Shown here in pieces: positions 14,401 to 24,620 of a stretch of DNA of 64,000 nucleotides. Position numbers and translations under genes: made by a program. The notes beneath the pieces were generated by a model, which saw only the letters and a program-made list of their open reading frames with translations, was not told the origin of the DNA and searched no databases. Source of the DNA: Pholiota molesta. Lineage: Eukaryota; Basidiomycota; Agaricomycetes; Agaricales; Strophariaceae. The stretch is taken from assembly GCA_014925825.1 (NCBI GenBank), contig JACGCK010000051.1, positions 62,001-126,000 of the forward strand, given 5' to 3'. Position 1 is the first letter of the stretch; every line of letters begins with the position of its first letter.

Positions 14401-14496
14401 GCCGGAGGGGGACGCGATTGATCAGCAGAATCGATTTCCTCATTCCATACACTTCACTGCCATTCTTCCACCGCCGCTACCACCACCACCATCATC

Positions 14497-15746
14497 ATGA
14501 GCTTCTGCGAGCACTGCATTAAAGGTGAGCATCTTTGCTGTTGCTGATATGTGCGCGGGGCTGGATGGATGTCGTACGGACAAGAGATCGGTGCATGAGC
14601 CAAAGTGGTTGTTGGTCAGACATTGTGGCGGAGTGCATTCTGTTGGTGTTGGAGATCAAGCTCAAGGGCGACGTTGATCACATTGTGAATGGACGAATAA
14701 AGTAGAATACTAACATGATCTCTTATTCCCGTAGGCGTCACCCACGAGGGTACCCCCCAAGGTAGGCCCACAAGCGCATCCTCACCAGGCGCATTCTATT
14801 TACGTCGTTTCAACCACCAGGAAAATTTGAGACGATCGGCGGTGTTAACACCTACGTTGCCACCCCCACCGTGGATTATCCGAAGGACAAGGCCATCCTG
14901 TTTCTGCCTGATGTTTTCGGGCCTCAGTTTATCAACAATCGGGTAGGTCCTTGCGTCACTGCGGGGATGATGATGTCGACATGATGCCGTTATATCTAAT
15001 CTAAGCTCTCATGCTGGTTATTAAATTTTAATCTAATCTAATCTTTCTCTCGCACAGCTCCTTGCCGATGACTTTGCCGCTAACGGATTCAAGGTAACCA
15101 ACTGCTCTCCCATAGTGGCTCTCCTCTATGTTGCGTGCTGACGTGACAATGAATAGACCTATGTCCCCGACATCCTGAACGGCGACCCCATCTCCCCCGA
15201 TGCGTTGAACCCCGGCAGCAACTTCGACATCAGCAAGTGGTTCCCCACGCACACCCAGGAGTACACGCGCCCCACGATCGACAAGGTCGTCGAAGCGCTC
15301 AAGGCTGAAGGTATCACCACTTTCGGCGCGACCGGATACTGCTTCGGCGGTAAGTACCCCTTCATATGAATCCATCGCTTCTTCTTTACTTAGCGGACGT
15401 ACCAGCCCGTTACGTTTTCGACCTCGCCTTCGACAATGTCATCAAAGTCAGCGTCGTCTCACACCCCTCGCTCCTCAAGATCCCCGACGATTTCGAGAAG
15501 TACGTCCAGACCTCAAAAGCGCCCCTCCTCATCAACGCGTGCACGACGGACTCGCAGTTCCCGGTTGAGGTGCAGCCCAAGGCCGACGAGATCATGGCCA
15601 AGTTCGAGCCTGGCTACAAGCGGGAGTACTTTGAGGGTCTGACGCATGGCTTCGCCGTGCGTGGAGACATGAGCGACCCCAAGCAGAAGGCAGGCAAGGA
15701 GGGCGCGTTCAAGACTGCTGTTGAATGGTTCATTTCTAAGCTCTGA
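14497..15746 (+). CDS. Dienelactone hydrolase family protein
   Basis: Six exons (14497-14524, 14735-14761, 14821-14942, 15058-15093, 15157-15349, 15406-15746) join to 747 nt, 248 aa. The alpha/beta-hydrolase fold of the DLH family is evident: AILFLPDVFGPQFINNRLLADDFA, then the nucleophile elbow GYCFGARYV with the catalytic Cys, the acid in TTDSQFP, and the His in LTHGFAVRGD. The Cys-Asp-His triad is therefore complete. Relatives hydrolyse dienelactone in catechol breakdown, but many fungal members have unknown substrates. Two internal exons are tiny (27 and 36 nt). A TATA box precedes the gene. Confidence 0.88.
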
Positions 15747-16303
15747 GTGGGTGTCGGAGAAGAATATCAAAGGACATCTCTTATGTTATATATGTTGCGA
15801 ATTTGAATTGGTTTGGGTTGTAGACTCATGTGGCTGTGGACAATATACAATCTTGTCATGAAAGGCTTCTCGATGATTATCGCGGAGGGTGAATGCATTG
15901 CATCATCTTTTGGACTGGCTATGCACGGGCGCTTATTTGTGATCGTACCTTGTTATAAGAATCGCAGTCTTATCGGAACGAAATACTGACTAGTACTGGC
16001 TTACTCTGTCCAAAGTTTACAAGTTATTATTGTGTACGTAGACGTATGTAGATGTAATAAAGAAAAAAGAAAAAAAGAAAAAAAGAAGAAGGGTGTATGT
16101 AATGTCGATGAAAGGCCGTGTGATAGAAGGAGTAAAAGTCATCAGTACTGGGTGCGTCAAAACCCTCTTGGGGAAAAAGCTACCAGACTGATTTGTGGTA
16201 CGTATCAATTAAATAGGAAGAATATAGTACAGAAAGGGATTAGGCATTGGCATAGGGGAGGCGGTCAAGAAACGAGAAAAATTAAGCCAAAAGTAAAAGA
16301 AAT
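15747..16303. other. Intergenic, convergent
   Basis: 3' flanks of two convergent genes, with an A-rich AAAGAAAAAAAGAAAAAAAG stretch near 16062-16085. Nothing else recognised. Confidence 0.5.
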
Positions 16304-17092
16304 TCAACGGTGTCTGTCCCATATCGCTAAATAGTGGTTATATGGATCCATAGTGTCATGCGAAACGACCCCTTCGAACCGATGTATAGCTCCAACGCGA
16401 GAGACCAGTGTGCGTGCGGGACCCTTTGAACCTGCTCTTGGGAGGCCTCCCCAATTCCGACCGACTGGAACCAGGGGATATTCCGTCGTGAACTTTGTGT
16501 ATTGTGAGTTTATCGCTGGGTCGATGATTTGGAGGTGCGGTACTGGCCGTTTACCTGGGTATAGAGGGTGATCAGGTCGGTAGACGTCGTTCCTAAACAC
16601 CTTGGGTCGGGTATATGATTCGGGCTCCACGATGGCGGCTAAATGGTGCTGGAAAATTGAGGTGCGAGCTGCGTGTCCGTTCCATTGACATGATGTCAGG
16701 TATCGGAGGGTGTCAGCTGGTCCACGTCTTGCAGAAAACACGTCGTCTCTGTGAGGTTTATTTTGTGTTTCGTCGAAGGCTCGCTTAGCCTTTTGGAAGT
16801 AATATGCAATCGTGGACCTCTCGCTCGGGGTCAAGGGCATCTTCAACCTTGCGGTTGGTTTATATGGTACACCTTTTTTTTTGGCTCTTTTCTTGGCATA
16901 CTGCGCCAATAAGGCATAATTTATCATACGACCAATATTACTGGAAAGAAATACAGGTTCAGACACCCTGAGGTGCTGATTATCATTAACAATGTCTACG
17001 AATGTGAGAGTGGGCTCTTTCCGAGCAAAGATATCTTTAATTGGCTTCTTGTATGGAAGCGGGTATAAATGACATTGGAATGTCCAGTCCAT
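16304..17092 (-). CDS. Unrecognised protein, single exon (262 aa)
   Basis: One uninterrupted frame from ATG 17092. No known domain was recognised. Visible features are a basic stretch (AKKRAKKKGVPYKPTARLKM), SIFQHHLA, PKVFRNDVYRPDHP, and a C-terminal part rich in P/Y/H ending FEGVVSHDTMDPYNHYLA. No signal peptide or membrane segment is evident. Its reality is supported by a homologous, degraded copy immediately downstream at 17585-18477, which preserves many of the same blocks but contains introns this copy lacks. Confidence 0.6.
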   Translation of the reverse strand: MDWTFQCHLYPLPYKKPIKDIFARKEPTLTFVDIVNDNQHLRVSEPVFLSSNIGRMINYALLAQYAKKRAKKKGVPYKPTARLKMPLTPSERSTIAYYFQKAKRAFDETQNKPHRDDVFSARRGPADTLRYLTSCQWNGHAARTSIFQHHLAAIVEPESYTRPKVFRNDVYRPDHPLYPGKRPVPHLQIIDPAINSQYTKFTTEYPLVPVGRNWGGLPRAGSKGPARTLVSRVGAIHRFEGVVSHDTMDPYNHYLAIWDRHR

Positions 17093-17584
17093 TCAGAAGA
17101 CACTGAGTATCCACTGAGTATAGCTGGGTAGTAATATCTGCAAGCGACGATGTGGAGAGGTGATCTTTGAGGTGGTGGTTGGTGAGATGGAGTGGGGAAC
17201 AGATTACACAGAGAGACTCTTTTATATGGCAAAAATTAGCCACATGATCATTTTATCTAACCTTAAGATCTCAAGATTTCAAGTCTAGCCTAGTCTAGCC
17301 CTTTTACCACAATCTTGTGCTCATGTCGCGACAGGTCGCGACCCCATCTACATAGATCATCTAGATCTAACACTGTGTAGGGCTGTGCAAGGCCGTGCAA
17401 GGCTGTGCATCACAATACAGTACTTAGACCATTCAGATGAGAAGAGATAAATAGATACCGGAGTCTGAAAAGCGCTGTGAACGTATAAGTCAAGTAGAAA
17501 AGCGAGTCAAAATAGTATTATAAGGCTGATAGGATATCAAAGAAGAAAGGAGTGGGGAATGGGTCAGGAAAAGAAAACGTGAAA

Positions 17585-18477
17585 CTAAAAGGGAAATCGT
17601 GTTGCCAAATAATGATTGTATGGATCAAAGGAATTGTGCGAAATGACCCCTTCAAACTGATGTACACCCTCCACTTGAGAGATTACTGTGCGTGCGGGAC
17701 CCTTGGAATGAGACTTGTGAATGTTAGGAAGGCCCCCACCGTTGTATCCGATTCGAACGAGTGGATATTCCGTGGTGGGCTTTGTGTATTGCTCGTGCGT
17801 GGTCGGGTCAAAAACCTGGAGGTGCGGTACTGGATGCTGACCGGAATATGGATGGTTAGGGTGGTAGACGTCATTTCTGAACACCTTCGGCTACTTTCAA
17901 TCAACATCCTGAAGCTGAGTTTGGCGTGATAATTTACTCACTTGCACATATTGATTGGTGTGCAACTTTGTGGCTAGATGATGTTGAAAGATCGACTGAA
18001 GCACCTCATGGCCACTCCACGGCAATCTGAATCCTGAAAGACAAAACGGCACCGCATCAAGGAAAGCAACGACCTTGGGATATCAAGTAACAAGACGCAC
18101 CAGGCTCACAAGTCACATAGAAAGTATCACCTCTATCAGGCTTATTCTGCATTTCATCGAAGGCTTGCTTAGCCTCGCGGAAGAGAAATGCTATTATTGA
18201 CTGCTCACTTGGGGTCAAACGCATCTTCGACCTTGTGGTCGGTATATACGGAATGCCAATTTTTTGGCCCGTTTCTTGGCATATTGCGCCATTAATATAT
18301 GGTTTACACCATGCCCAATACTAATAGAATGGGACTTAGGTTCAGCCACCCTGAGGTGCTGAAAGGCATCGTTGACGATGTCTCCGTATGGGAGCGCGAG
18401 CTCATTTGAGCAAGGATATTACTATTAGGCTTCGGTAATGGAAGCCGGTATAGTTGTAACATCCAGTTATGCTCCAT
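17585..18477 (-). pseudogene. Decayed, intron-bearing paralogue of the 16304-17092 gene
   Basis: Starting at ATG 18477 the frame is broken near 18410 (after NSNILAQ) and again in the A run near 18262 (after AKKRAKK). Homology continues in other frames: DIVND, HLRVAEP, AQYAKKRAKK, MRLTPSEQS, KQAFDEMQNKPDRGD. Two GT-AG introns are then visible: one beginning GTGCGTCTTG and ending TCTTTCAG, one beginning GTGAGTAAAT and ending GAAAGTAG. They separate WSGHEVLQSIFQHHLA from PKVFRNDVYHPNHP. The last exon is intact to the stop at 17585 (FEGVISHNSFDPYNHYLA). Confidence 0.65.
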
Positions 18478-19514
18478 CGAAATCAACGGAATACAAGCCA
18501 CAGGGATTTTGAGAAGGTGAACTTCCGCAAGAATACTGTGCTGAGTAACCGAGAGTCAAGGGAAAACTATAGAATATGTGAGCAACAACTGGTAATTTAT
18601 AGATAGAAAGGAAAGAGTCACCAGAATCGGAACCGATGAGTCATCCAACCGTCAGCACCAGAAGGAGTATTCATGACTGTGCTGTGATACCTGATGCACT
18701 TCACAGCACGAAATGGACAAATGAGTATAAGTAATATGAAACAATTGTCAGGTAAGAAGGGGTCAGGAATGTATCTTGAATGTACCTATATCAAACGTGA
18801 AGCACGAGAAAACATATCGACGAAATACGTTGGGAATACGTAGAGTATCCGGCAAGGTGGTCGATTAAGCTATATATGGTATTAAAGTGGAAACTACACA
18901 ATCACAAGCGCTGTGGCATTGATGGCTGGATGGGGTATGATAGCGATTAAGTAAAAGCTATGAAAGGACAAGGAGAGAGAACACTTAAAAAGATGGTCCA
19001 TGTCCAGATCATCATCTACATGGCATTGTGACTGGCTAATCGAATGGAGCCGCGAAATCAGTCATCCTTATTTTGTTTCTATAAGATGACTGCGGAAGGT
19101 TAGCGCTGGATGCGGATGCGGGGTATTCTGAGGCTCTGAGCCGCTTACCTGCAGCCTAAACGCAAAAATTTGTGAGCTTCTACCGCATATCACGGAAGGT
19201 GACCAATTATACATATACGTGCACTCATAATGGTGGGGCCGTATTGGTTGCGCGTCCCAGTCACGAATCTGTTCACTTTAACCAGTTTCAGTACGGGATG
19301 CTCGATCCACTTAGGGAGAGAGACAGGATGAAGTATCAGGTTTTGTGCGTACGCACGCTGTTCGGCTTCCCAATTGTGGTTTGGCTATGATGCTGCTCTC
19401 AATTACAACTCAATTACACATGCCGCAAATACGCGTATTGTAATTATTCAAGACCCTGGAGATCGTCAAGACCGCAGCCACAGTGCCTAAATCGAACCTG
19501 TGTAAAGAAGTTTC
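18478..19514. other. Intergenic
   Basis: No gene, repeat or RNA was recognised. Confidence 0.4.
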
Positions 19515-20757
19515 AATAAATAAGCAATACCACCGCAGAGCCTGTCTAATTTACTTATTCAGCATGACAATTCAAACGATAATCTAAAACCCTCACCCAT
19601 GGTCCACAAAATCCAATGAGCAACGCCTCGTAACAGATTGTCAGCAGATTCGTCCTGAACAAATGTGAGTTTCTCCACTGCACGCTGCAGCAAGAACATT
19701 CACAATTTGTCTCGTACGAGCACAAGCGGCAACACTAGCCCCACCCCTAGCACAAAGCTCATGATCTTCGCTACCAGTGTATCCCATCCAGCTAGCATGA
19801 ACGTGCCTCCCAGCAACATCGAGCCAATGTACCCAGCGGAGAGCGTAAATCCCGGGCTGCCTCCTTCAATGATCGTGGCACCACCCACATGAGGATCTAT
19901 TGTAATTTTGAGTATTCAGCCTCCAGAAAGAATAACCTGCAACACATGTAAGCGAGCGTTCGAAACAGCGTGAAGTATAAAGACAACACGTGGTGGGACC
20001 GTGGGGCGGGCGCGCTGGCGAGTCGTGACAAGAATGGTGGAATTGGAAGTCGGGAACTGAGTTCCACTTCCTCTTGACTTCCACTTTCCCACATCGACTT
20101 CCCCTTTCCCGCCCATTGCCTGGGCCGCCTTGCATCCCGCCATCCAATGCCACCCCAACGCGTCACCCGGATGACAAGCAATGCCACGCATGTCCCTCCC
20201 CTCCCGACGCGTTGCCGACCCGCGTCGTCGCTGAACACGAGGACTTCAAAGTTGTAGACAATTTTCTCATGTAGAAGTAGATGTAAGGTATCTTTTGCAC
20301 TTGAATTGAAATTTTTTGGATGGCTGCAGCAGTTTTCGCGCACTCAACTTAGTTCATTCATTGTATGACCTCAAATTTCAAGTGTAGATTAGGTATCTAT
20401 GGCCCTGAATTTTCTGAACAAAGAAAGGCGGGAGGAGGGCGGGTGGACCGTTGGGATAACCAAGTCAGTAGCCAAGAGGGCGGCGCGCGGCTCTTATACG
20501 GCGACGCCGTGCGCATCGCCGCGCCCTCGCTCTCGTTGTCAGTAGCTGCCGCATACGCCGAGTTCCACTTTCCCGTGACCTACCATCACTTCCACTTGCC
20601 ATTTTCTCACTCCCACTTCCACCACTCTCGTATATACTCCGTGCCAACCAATCACGAAGAGTTTGAGAAGGTTGATGAGGAGGTTGCGCACGACGGCACG
20701 TTCCAGAAGCCAAAGATAACCACAGCCATTGCTACAATCTAGTGTGATGGAAGACAA
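19515..20757 (-). pseudogene. Peptidase M50B-like membrane protein, broken
   Basis: Pieces of a peptidase-M50B-like protein lie in order on the minus strand. At 20757-20640 is an N-terminal membrane segment (AMAVVIFGFWNVP), then after a one-base shift VRNLLINLLKLFVIGWH. The HExxH-type zinc site that should follow is lost. At 19920-19700 is DPHVGGATIIEGGSPGFTLS with a membrane segment ending LVLPLVLVRDKL. Further pieces are LLTICYEALLIGF (about 19600-19650) and ALRWYCLFI (19516-19542). About 700 bp of unrelated sequence replaces roughly 20 expected residues between the first and second blocks. Confidence 0.6.
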
Positions 20758-21552
20758 GATAGCGTCGGTGTTGGCATGGAGTAGCAGGAGAAACGACGTT
20801 GACTTACAACGTATAGTACGACAACCTGTGGATTGAACAAAAAGATGCGGCCTTATTTAGTTCTTTCTTCTTCGATCTATAGGATAGGCGAGTGAAATGG
20901 CGAATGCACTTGGTCGCTTGACGGTGCTGAAGGGTTCACATTACCGATGTCGGTATCGGGGCGGCCACTGTTGGCAGCACTATTGTAGACATAGACATAG
21001 GTTCCTGCAAGAAACCACTGAAAACCGAGATAATAGAGGGTATATGTAGCAGGGTGGTGAAGGCGTCAGTGCAGTGAGCGGCCTCGTTTTTCTGGCCAGA
21101 TCAACACCACGTGAGACCAGATGCGACGTGTATGTCACATGTACAGAATATTGCCTCCGACGGCGGGCGCTTATTTTGACGCAGCACGACTCTACCCAAT
21201 GCGCAATTTGATCGTGATGAAAATTGGTCTCTAGCACCTATAAGACTGACAGAAAATAAGAAGATACAAAGTTAATTACTTAATTGGATCAAATGACCCC
21301 TTCCCATAATATGCAAGTATTTTATGATAGGGTGCTAATAGATTAAGTAGTATGCATTTATCAATTGCGAAGTCAATACGATATATCAGTTGACACTACA
21401 TTAAAAAAGATGCTTAAATGGCAGCCCCATCCGTTACATTAGAATGACAGCTACGTACTGCCTGATAGTAATTTACACTAATCATTTTAGCATGGCATTC
21501 TACAGCAAGGGATTAGGCAACTGATAGCTTGAAAAAAAAAGGGTATAAAGAC
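20758..21552. other. AT-rich intergenic
   Basis: No gene or RNA was recognised. It ends in the left copy of the 8-bp target duplication of the next element. Confidence 0.4.
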
Positions 21553-22625
21553 CAAGGGGCTGCTGGTATCAAAAATTCCGACCTAGGGTCGGTTTTTCTG
21601 TTTGGGTGGCCACCAGCTGGACTAACTAACTGATTAGTCACATGACATTCCAAATATAGTAATATTACATAACTCAGAGCAACTGATTGGCACACTTGTT
21701 GGTTGCGCACAAGTTGCGCACTTCACCACCCCTACTCTGAGCCTCTAATACTCTCTATGCACCCGCAAGACATTACCACCACCCTCTTTGATACCCAAAA
21801 GCTTGCATAATACCAGCACATTGATGTCTAGGCTGTAGCTGTAGCATACCTTGCCCAAATTGCAAGCAAGAGTCAAGACCAATAAGTATTAAATACAAAT
21901 CAAGTATTTGATTCTCTTCAATGATGACTGTGAGTGCCCATCCCTAGGATGTAATTTATGGGCCATCCATCTACCATCTGTACATACAAAGAAGACTGCA
22001 ATTGCAGTCCTCTATAGTGTAAAGATGCCAAATGCCTAATGCCTTCTATTTTTAGTATATTTTATGAATACCTTTTGCATGTACTGTATCATTTCGACCC
22101 CATGTTCAGTAACGTGTAATGCGGGGGTCAAAATGAACCTATCAAAAAAAATGTAACGCGTAATATAGATAATTGAACATGTTGCTAAACGAAGAATTTC
22201 GGGACTCAATGCTCATAATCACAAATTTTGGCTCTATCTCACTGCTAGAAGGTATTAATATTTTTGAAATTTTTAAAAATGAACATCTTCCATAGTAGTA
22301 ACCCACAATACTTGGTAATGAACATATGAATTAATGAACTTAGGCTGTAACGCGTAACATGGCCTGAACATAAGGTCGAAATGATACAGTAATAGCTCCA
22401 AAGTTTACCCACTGGCCCTTTCAAATTTGTATTTGCACTTTAAGCTCTTATTCTATAGATTGTAGTAAATTTATGAGTGCCAAATCACATTAAATAAGTC
22501 AAATTGACTCAAAATATCCAATTTTTGACCTATTCAGAGGGGGGTCCAAAAATTTTTTAAGCAGCCTACCGGCTAGACTAACTAACCGGCCCCCGGTCCG
22601 GGATTCTAATTCCAGCAGCCCCTTG
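21553..22625. mobile_element. hAT-type non-autonomous transposon (MITE), 1073 bp
   Basis: The left end CAAGGGGCTGCTGG and the right end CCAGCAGCCCCTTG are perfect 14-bp inverted repeats, with weaker similarity running further in. Both sides carry the same 8-bp sequence ATAAAGAC (21545-21552 and 22626-22633). This is the target duplication length of hAT elements. No transposase frame is present. The right end lies only about 83 bp upstream of the ATG at 22709, so the element forms part of that gene's upstream region. Confidence 0.85.
22084..22389. mobile_element. TA-target MITE nested inside the hAT MITE (306 bp)
   Basis: The left end CTGTATCATTTCGACC and the right end GGTCGAAATGATACAG are perfect inverted repeats, followed inward by matching ATGTTCAG and TAACGYGTAA blocks. 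The insertion is flanked by TA on both sides (22082-22083 and 22390-22391). No coding capacity. Confidence 0.78.
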
Positions 22626-22708
22626 ATAAAGACTCGGATTTCTCAGCTATCATTCATTGTCAAACACCAAAGTCAATTACCTCCTCAAGCTCTCAACCAG
22701 CCCTCACA

Positions 22709-23338
22709 ATGTTCACCAACACCAAATTCATCATGCTTTCAGTCCTTCTTGCCACAGGCAATGCGGCGGCCCGTGTTGCTGTTTCCATGAAGCCCGCAAG
22801 CGCTGGCTCCAGCTCCGCTGCCAGCACCGTCTCGTATATCACCCCAACCACCCCCACTGTCACTGGCTACCCTGGTGGCCCCGGTGGCGGCCCCTCAGGC
22901 AGCCAAACTGGTGGACGACCCGAGCCACCCGTCGAAGGAGCCTTCCCCAGCGGTTCCCCCAACAGCCAGAGCGGCGTGGACGGCGTCCGACCCAACCCAT
23001 CATTCGGCGGGCAAGGGGGCTCTGGCCCTGGTGGTGCCTCCACTGGCAGCGAGAATGGCAACCACGGCGAACCTTTTGGTCCTGGAAGCCCCATGCCCAG
23101 CGGAACCTCCCAGAGCGGTTTCCACGGCGGTGGCTTGCCCGAAGGGCGCCCATCCTCCCAACATATTCCCCGCCAAAACAACAACGGGCCCATCCCAAAC
23201 GGCGGCCATAGCGGCGCAAATGGCGGACCCAACCCATCATTCGGGTCTGGGGGCAGTGGTGCCCCCGGTGGTGCCTCCACTGGCAGGCGTACCGGACATC
23301 TCGATATATCAACCCTTGCTATAGCAAGAGCGGGTTGA
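22709..23338 (+). CDS. Secreted Gly/Pro/Ser-rich repeat protein, 3' end displaced by a transposon
   Basis: The protein begins with a likely signal peptide (MFTNTKFIMLSVLLATGNAAA) and continues as a disordered Gly/Pro/Ser/Asn-rich chain. It contains an imperfect internal repeat: PNPSFGGQGGSGPGGASTG is followed about 80 residues later by PNPSFGSGGSGAPGGASTG. From 23293 the frame runs into the left inverted repeat of the 4-kb element and stops at 23338, so the last 15 residues are transposon-derived. The original 3' part lies at 27301-27445. Dropping the element with one GTAC joins the parts in frame for a total of 242 aa. Function unknown; a cell-wall or extracellular role is only a guess. Confidence 0.7.
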   Translation: MFTNTKFIMLSVLLATGNAAARVAVSMKPASAGSSSAASTVSYITPTTPTVTGYPGGPGGGPSGSQTGGRPEPPVEGAFPSGSPNSQSGVDGVRPNPSFGGQGGSGPGGASTGSENGNHGEPFGPGSPMPSGTSQSGFHGGGLPEGRPSSQHIPRQNNNGPIPNGGHSGANGGPNPSFGSGGSGAPGGASTGRRTGHLDISTLAIARAG

Positions 23339-23391
23339 TATATCAGAACCTGTACTAGAGGAGGGTGATCATTGATATATCATCCTCCTCT
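23289..23391 (+). repeat. Left terminal inverted repeat with two hairpins
   Basis: It begins GTACCGGACATCT. Arms GATATATCAACCC (23303-23315) and GGGTTGATATATC (23332-23344) enclose the palindrome CTTGCTATAGCAAG (23315-23328). A second hairpin joins AGAGGAGGGTGAT to ATCATCCTCCTCT. The decamer TGATATATCA occurs twice, plus once with its first base changed. Confidence 0.88.
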
Positions 23392-24219
23392 CGCGGGCCG
23401 TGGTTATCCCTCGCCCATGCTTATCCCTACGGAATTATCCGCACGCCAGCGCGGGAAATTTTTTTGGCGAGCGCGCCTCTATGGCACGCGATCCTTAGTC
23501 ATGACTCATCCCGCCATCATCTGAAGAAAGGTATGCCCATTCGTCACAATCCTCGACCATCCCTTCCAGCGCTATGATTAATCAATCTCACGGAACCTAT
23601 TTATGTTCCTGATCTCGCATCCTTTAGCGTGTGCCTCTACCCTCACCACCGCCGTTGCCGCCGCCGCCACTCCTTCACGCATTTACAGGCACTCCCTCGC
23701 CGCCGCTGCTCCCTCACGCTCTCCAGCCCCATTTCCCGCCTCTCAACCCCGCTTCCCACTCTCTATTACTCGCGCATTTCTTTGTCCCGGGTAGGGCTGT
23801 CCGCCCTCGTTCCTTTCGATATCCCATCATTCGCCGAGGCCGAGGCCGAAAGATGCCGCGCCAATTAGCGCCCATGGCCGCCGCCCGCTCCCTTGCACTC
23901 CCTTCCCCGCACACCTTTGTGGCATCTGCACTGCTTCCATTGCATAGATCTTAGCACACTCTACTGTAGCTGTGTATGCCCCATGTGGTCTAGGCAATAG
24001 ACACAGAGTCATTTAGATGTAATACCACACTTGGAACTGAACAAGTCAATATATTTCCTATCTAATCTAATCTAACAACTGTATCTACTTTAATATTCTA
24101 ATCTACTCTAACTGATCAGCCTGCATGCTGGCAAGCGAGCAAGGAGAGGGCAAGCGCGCGGCGTGCGGCTTGGCTGAGTCGCGGCAGCAAGCGCTGGCAT
24201 CACTGCGCAGTGTGTGCCA

Positions 24220-24620
24220 CTGCGGCGGCGTCGGGCTGGGCCTTCATGCGCCGCGGGTGCGTGCCGACATCGCATCGGGCTGGGAGCCTGGGCCTGCATG
24301 CATGGTGGCGGTGTGGGGGGGCCTTTCCCGCCTGACAGGGCGTTTTCTGCACAGACAATGTCATGGTGCTATGGGGGTGGGCTAGCACGATTGGGGGGAG
24401 TGGCGGCCGATGCACCTGGGGTGCCGTGCTCGGTGGCATCGGGCTGGGCCTTCACGTGCCGCAGGAGCATGCCGACGTGGCGTCGGGCTGGGCTTGCATG
24501 CACCGCGGTGGCATGCTGACATGGCGGTGCGGGGGCGCCTTTCCCGCCTGATAGGGCATATCGGGACGGGGACGGACGGTGAAGTGACGCTGTGGAGGTG
24601 GGTTAGCGCGATTGGCGGGG
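24220..24620. repeat. GC-rich degenerate tandem repeats inside the 4-kb element
   Basis: Related blocks recur about 210-240 bp apart, for example GGCGTCGGGCTGGGCCTTCA near 24227 against GCATCGGGCTGGGCCTTCAC near 24437, and CCTTTCCCGCCTGACAGGG near 24321 against CCTTTCCCGCCTGATAGGG near 24538. Confidence 0.55.

Noticed and set aside
21513..22640. Possible LTR retrotransposon
   Set aside because: The terminal sequences are inverted, not direct, and the 8-bp target duplication fits hAT instead.
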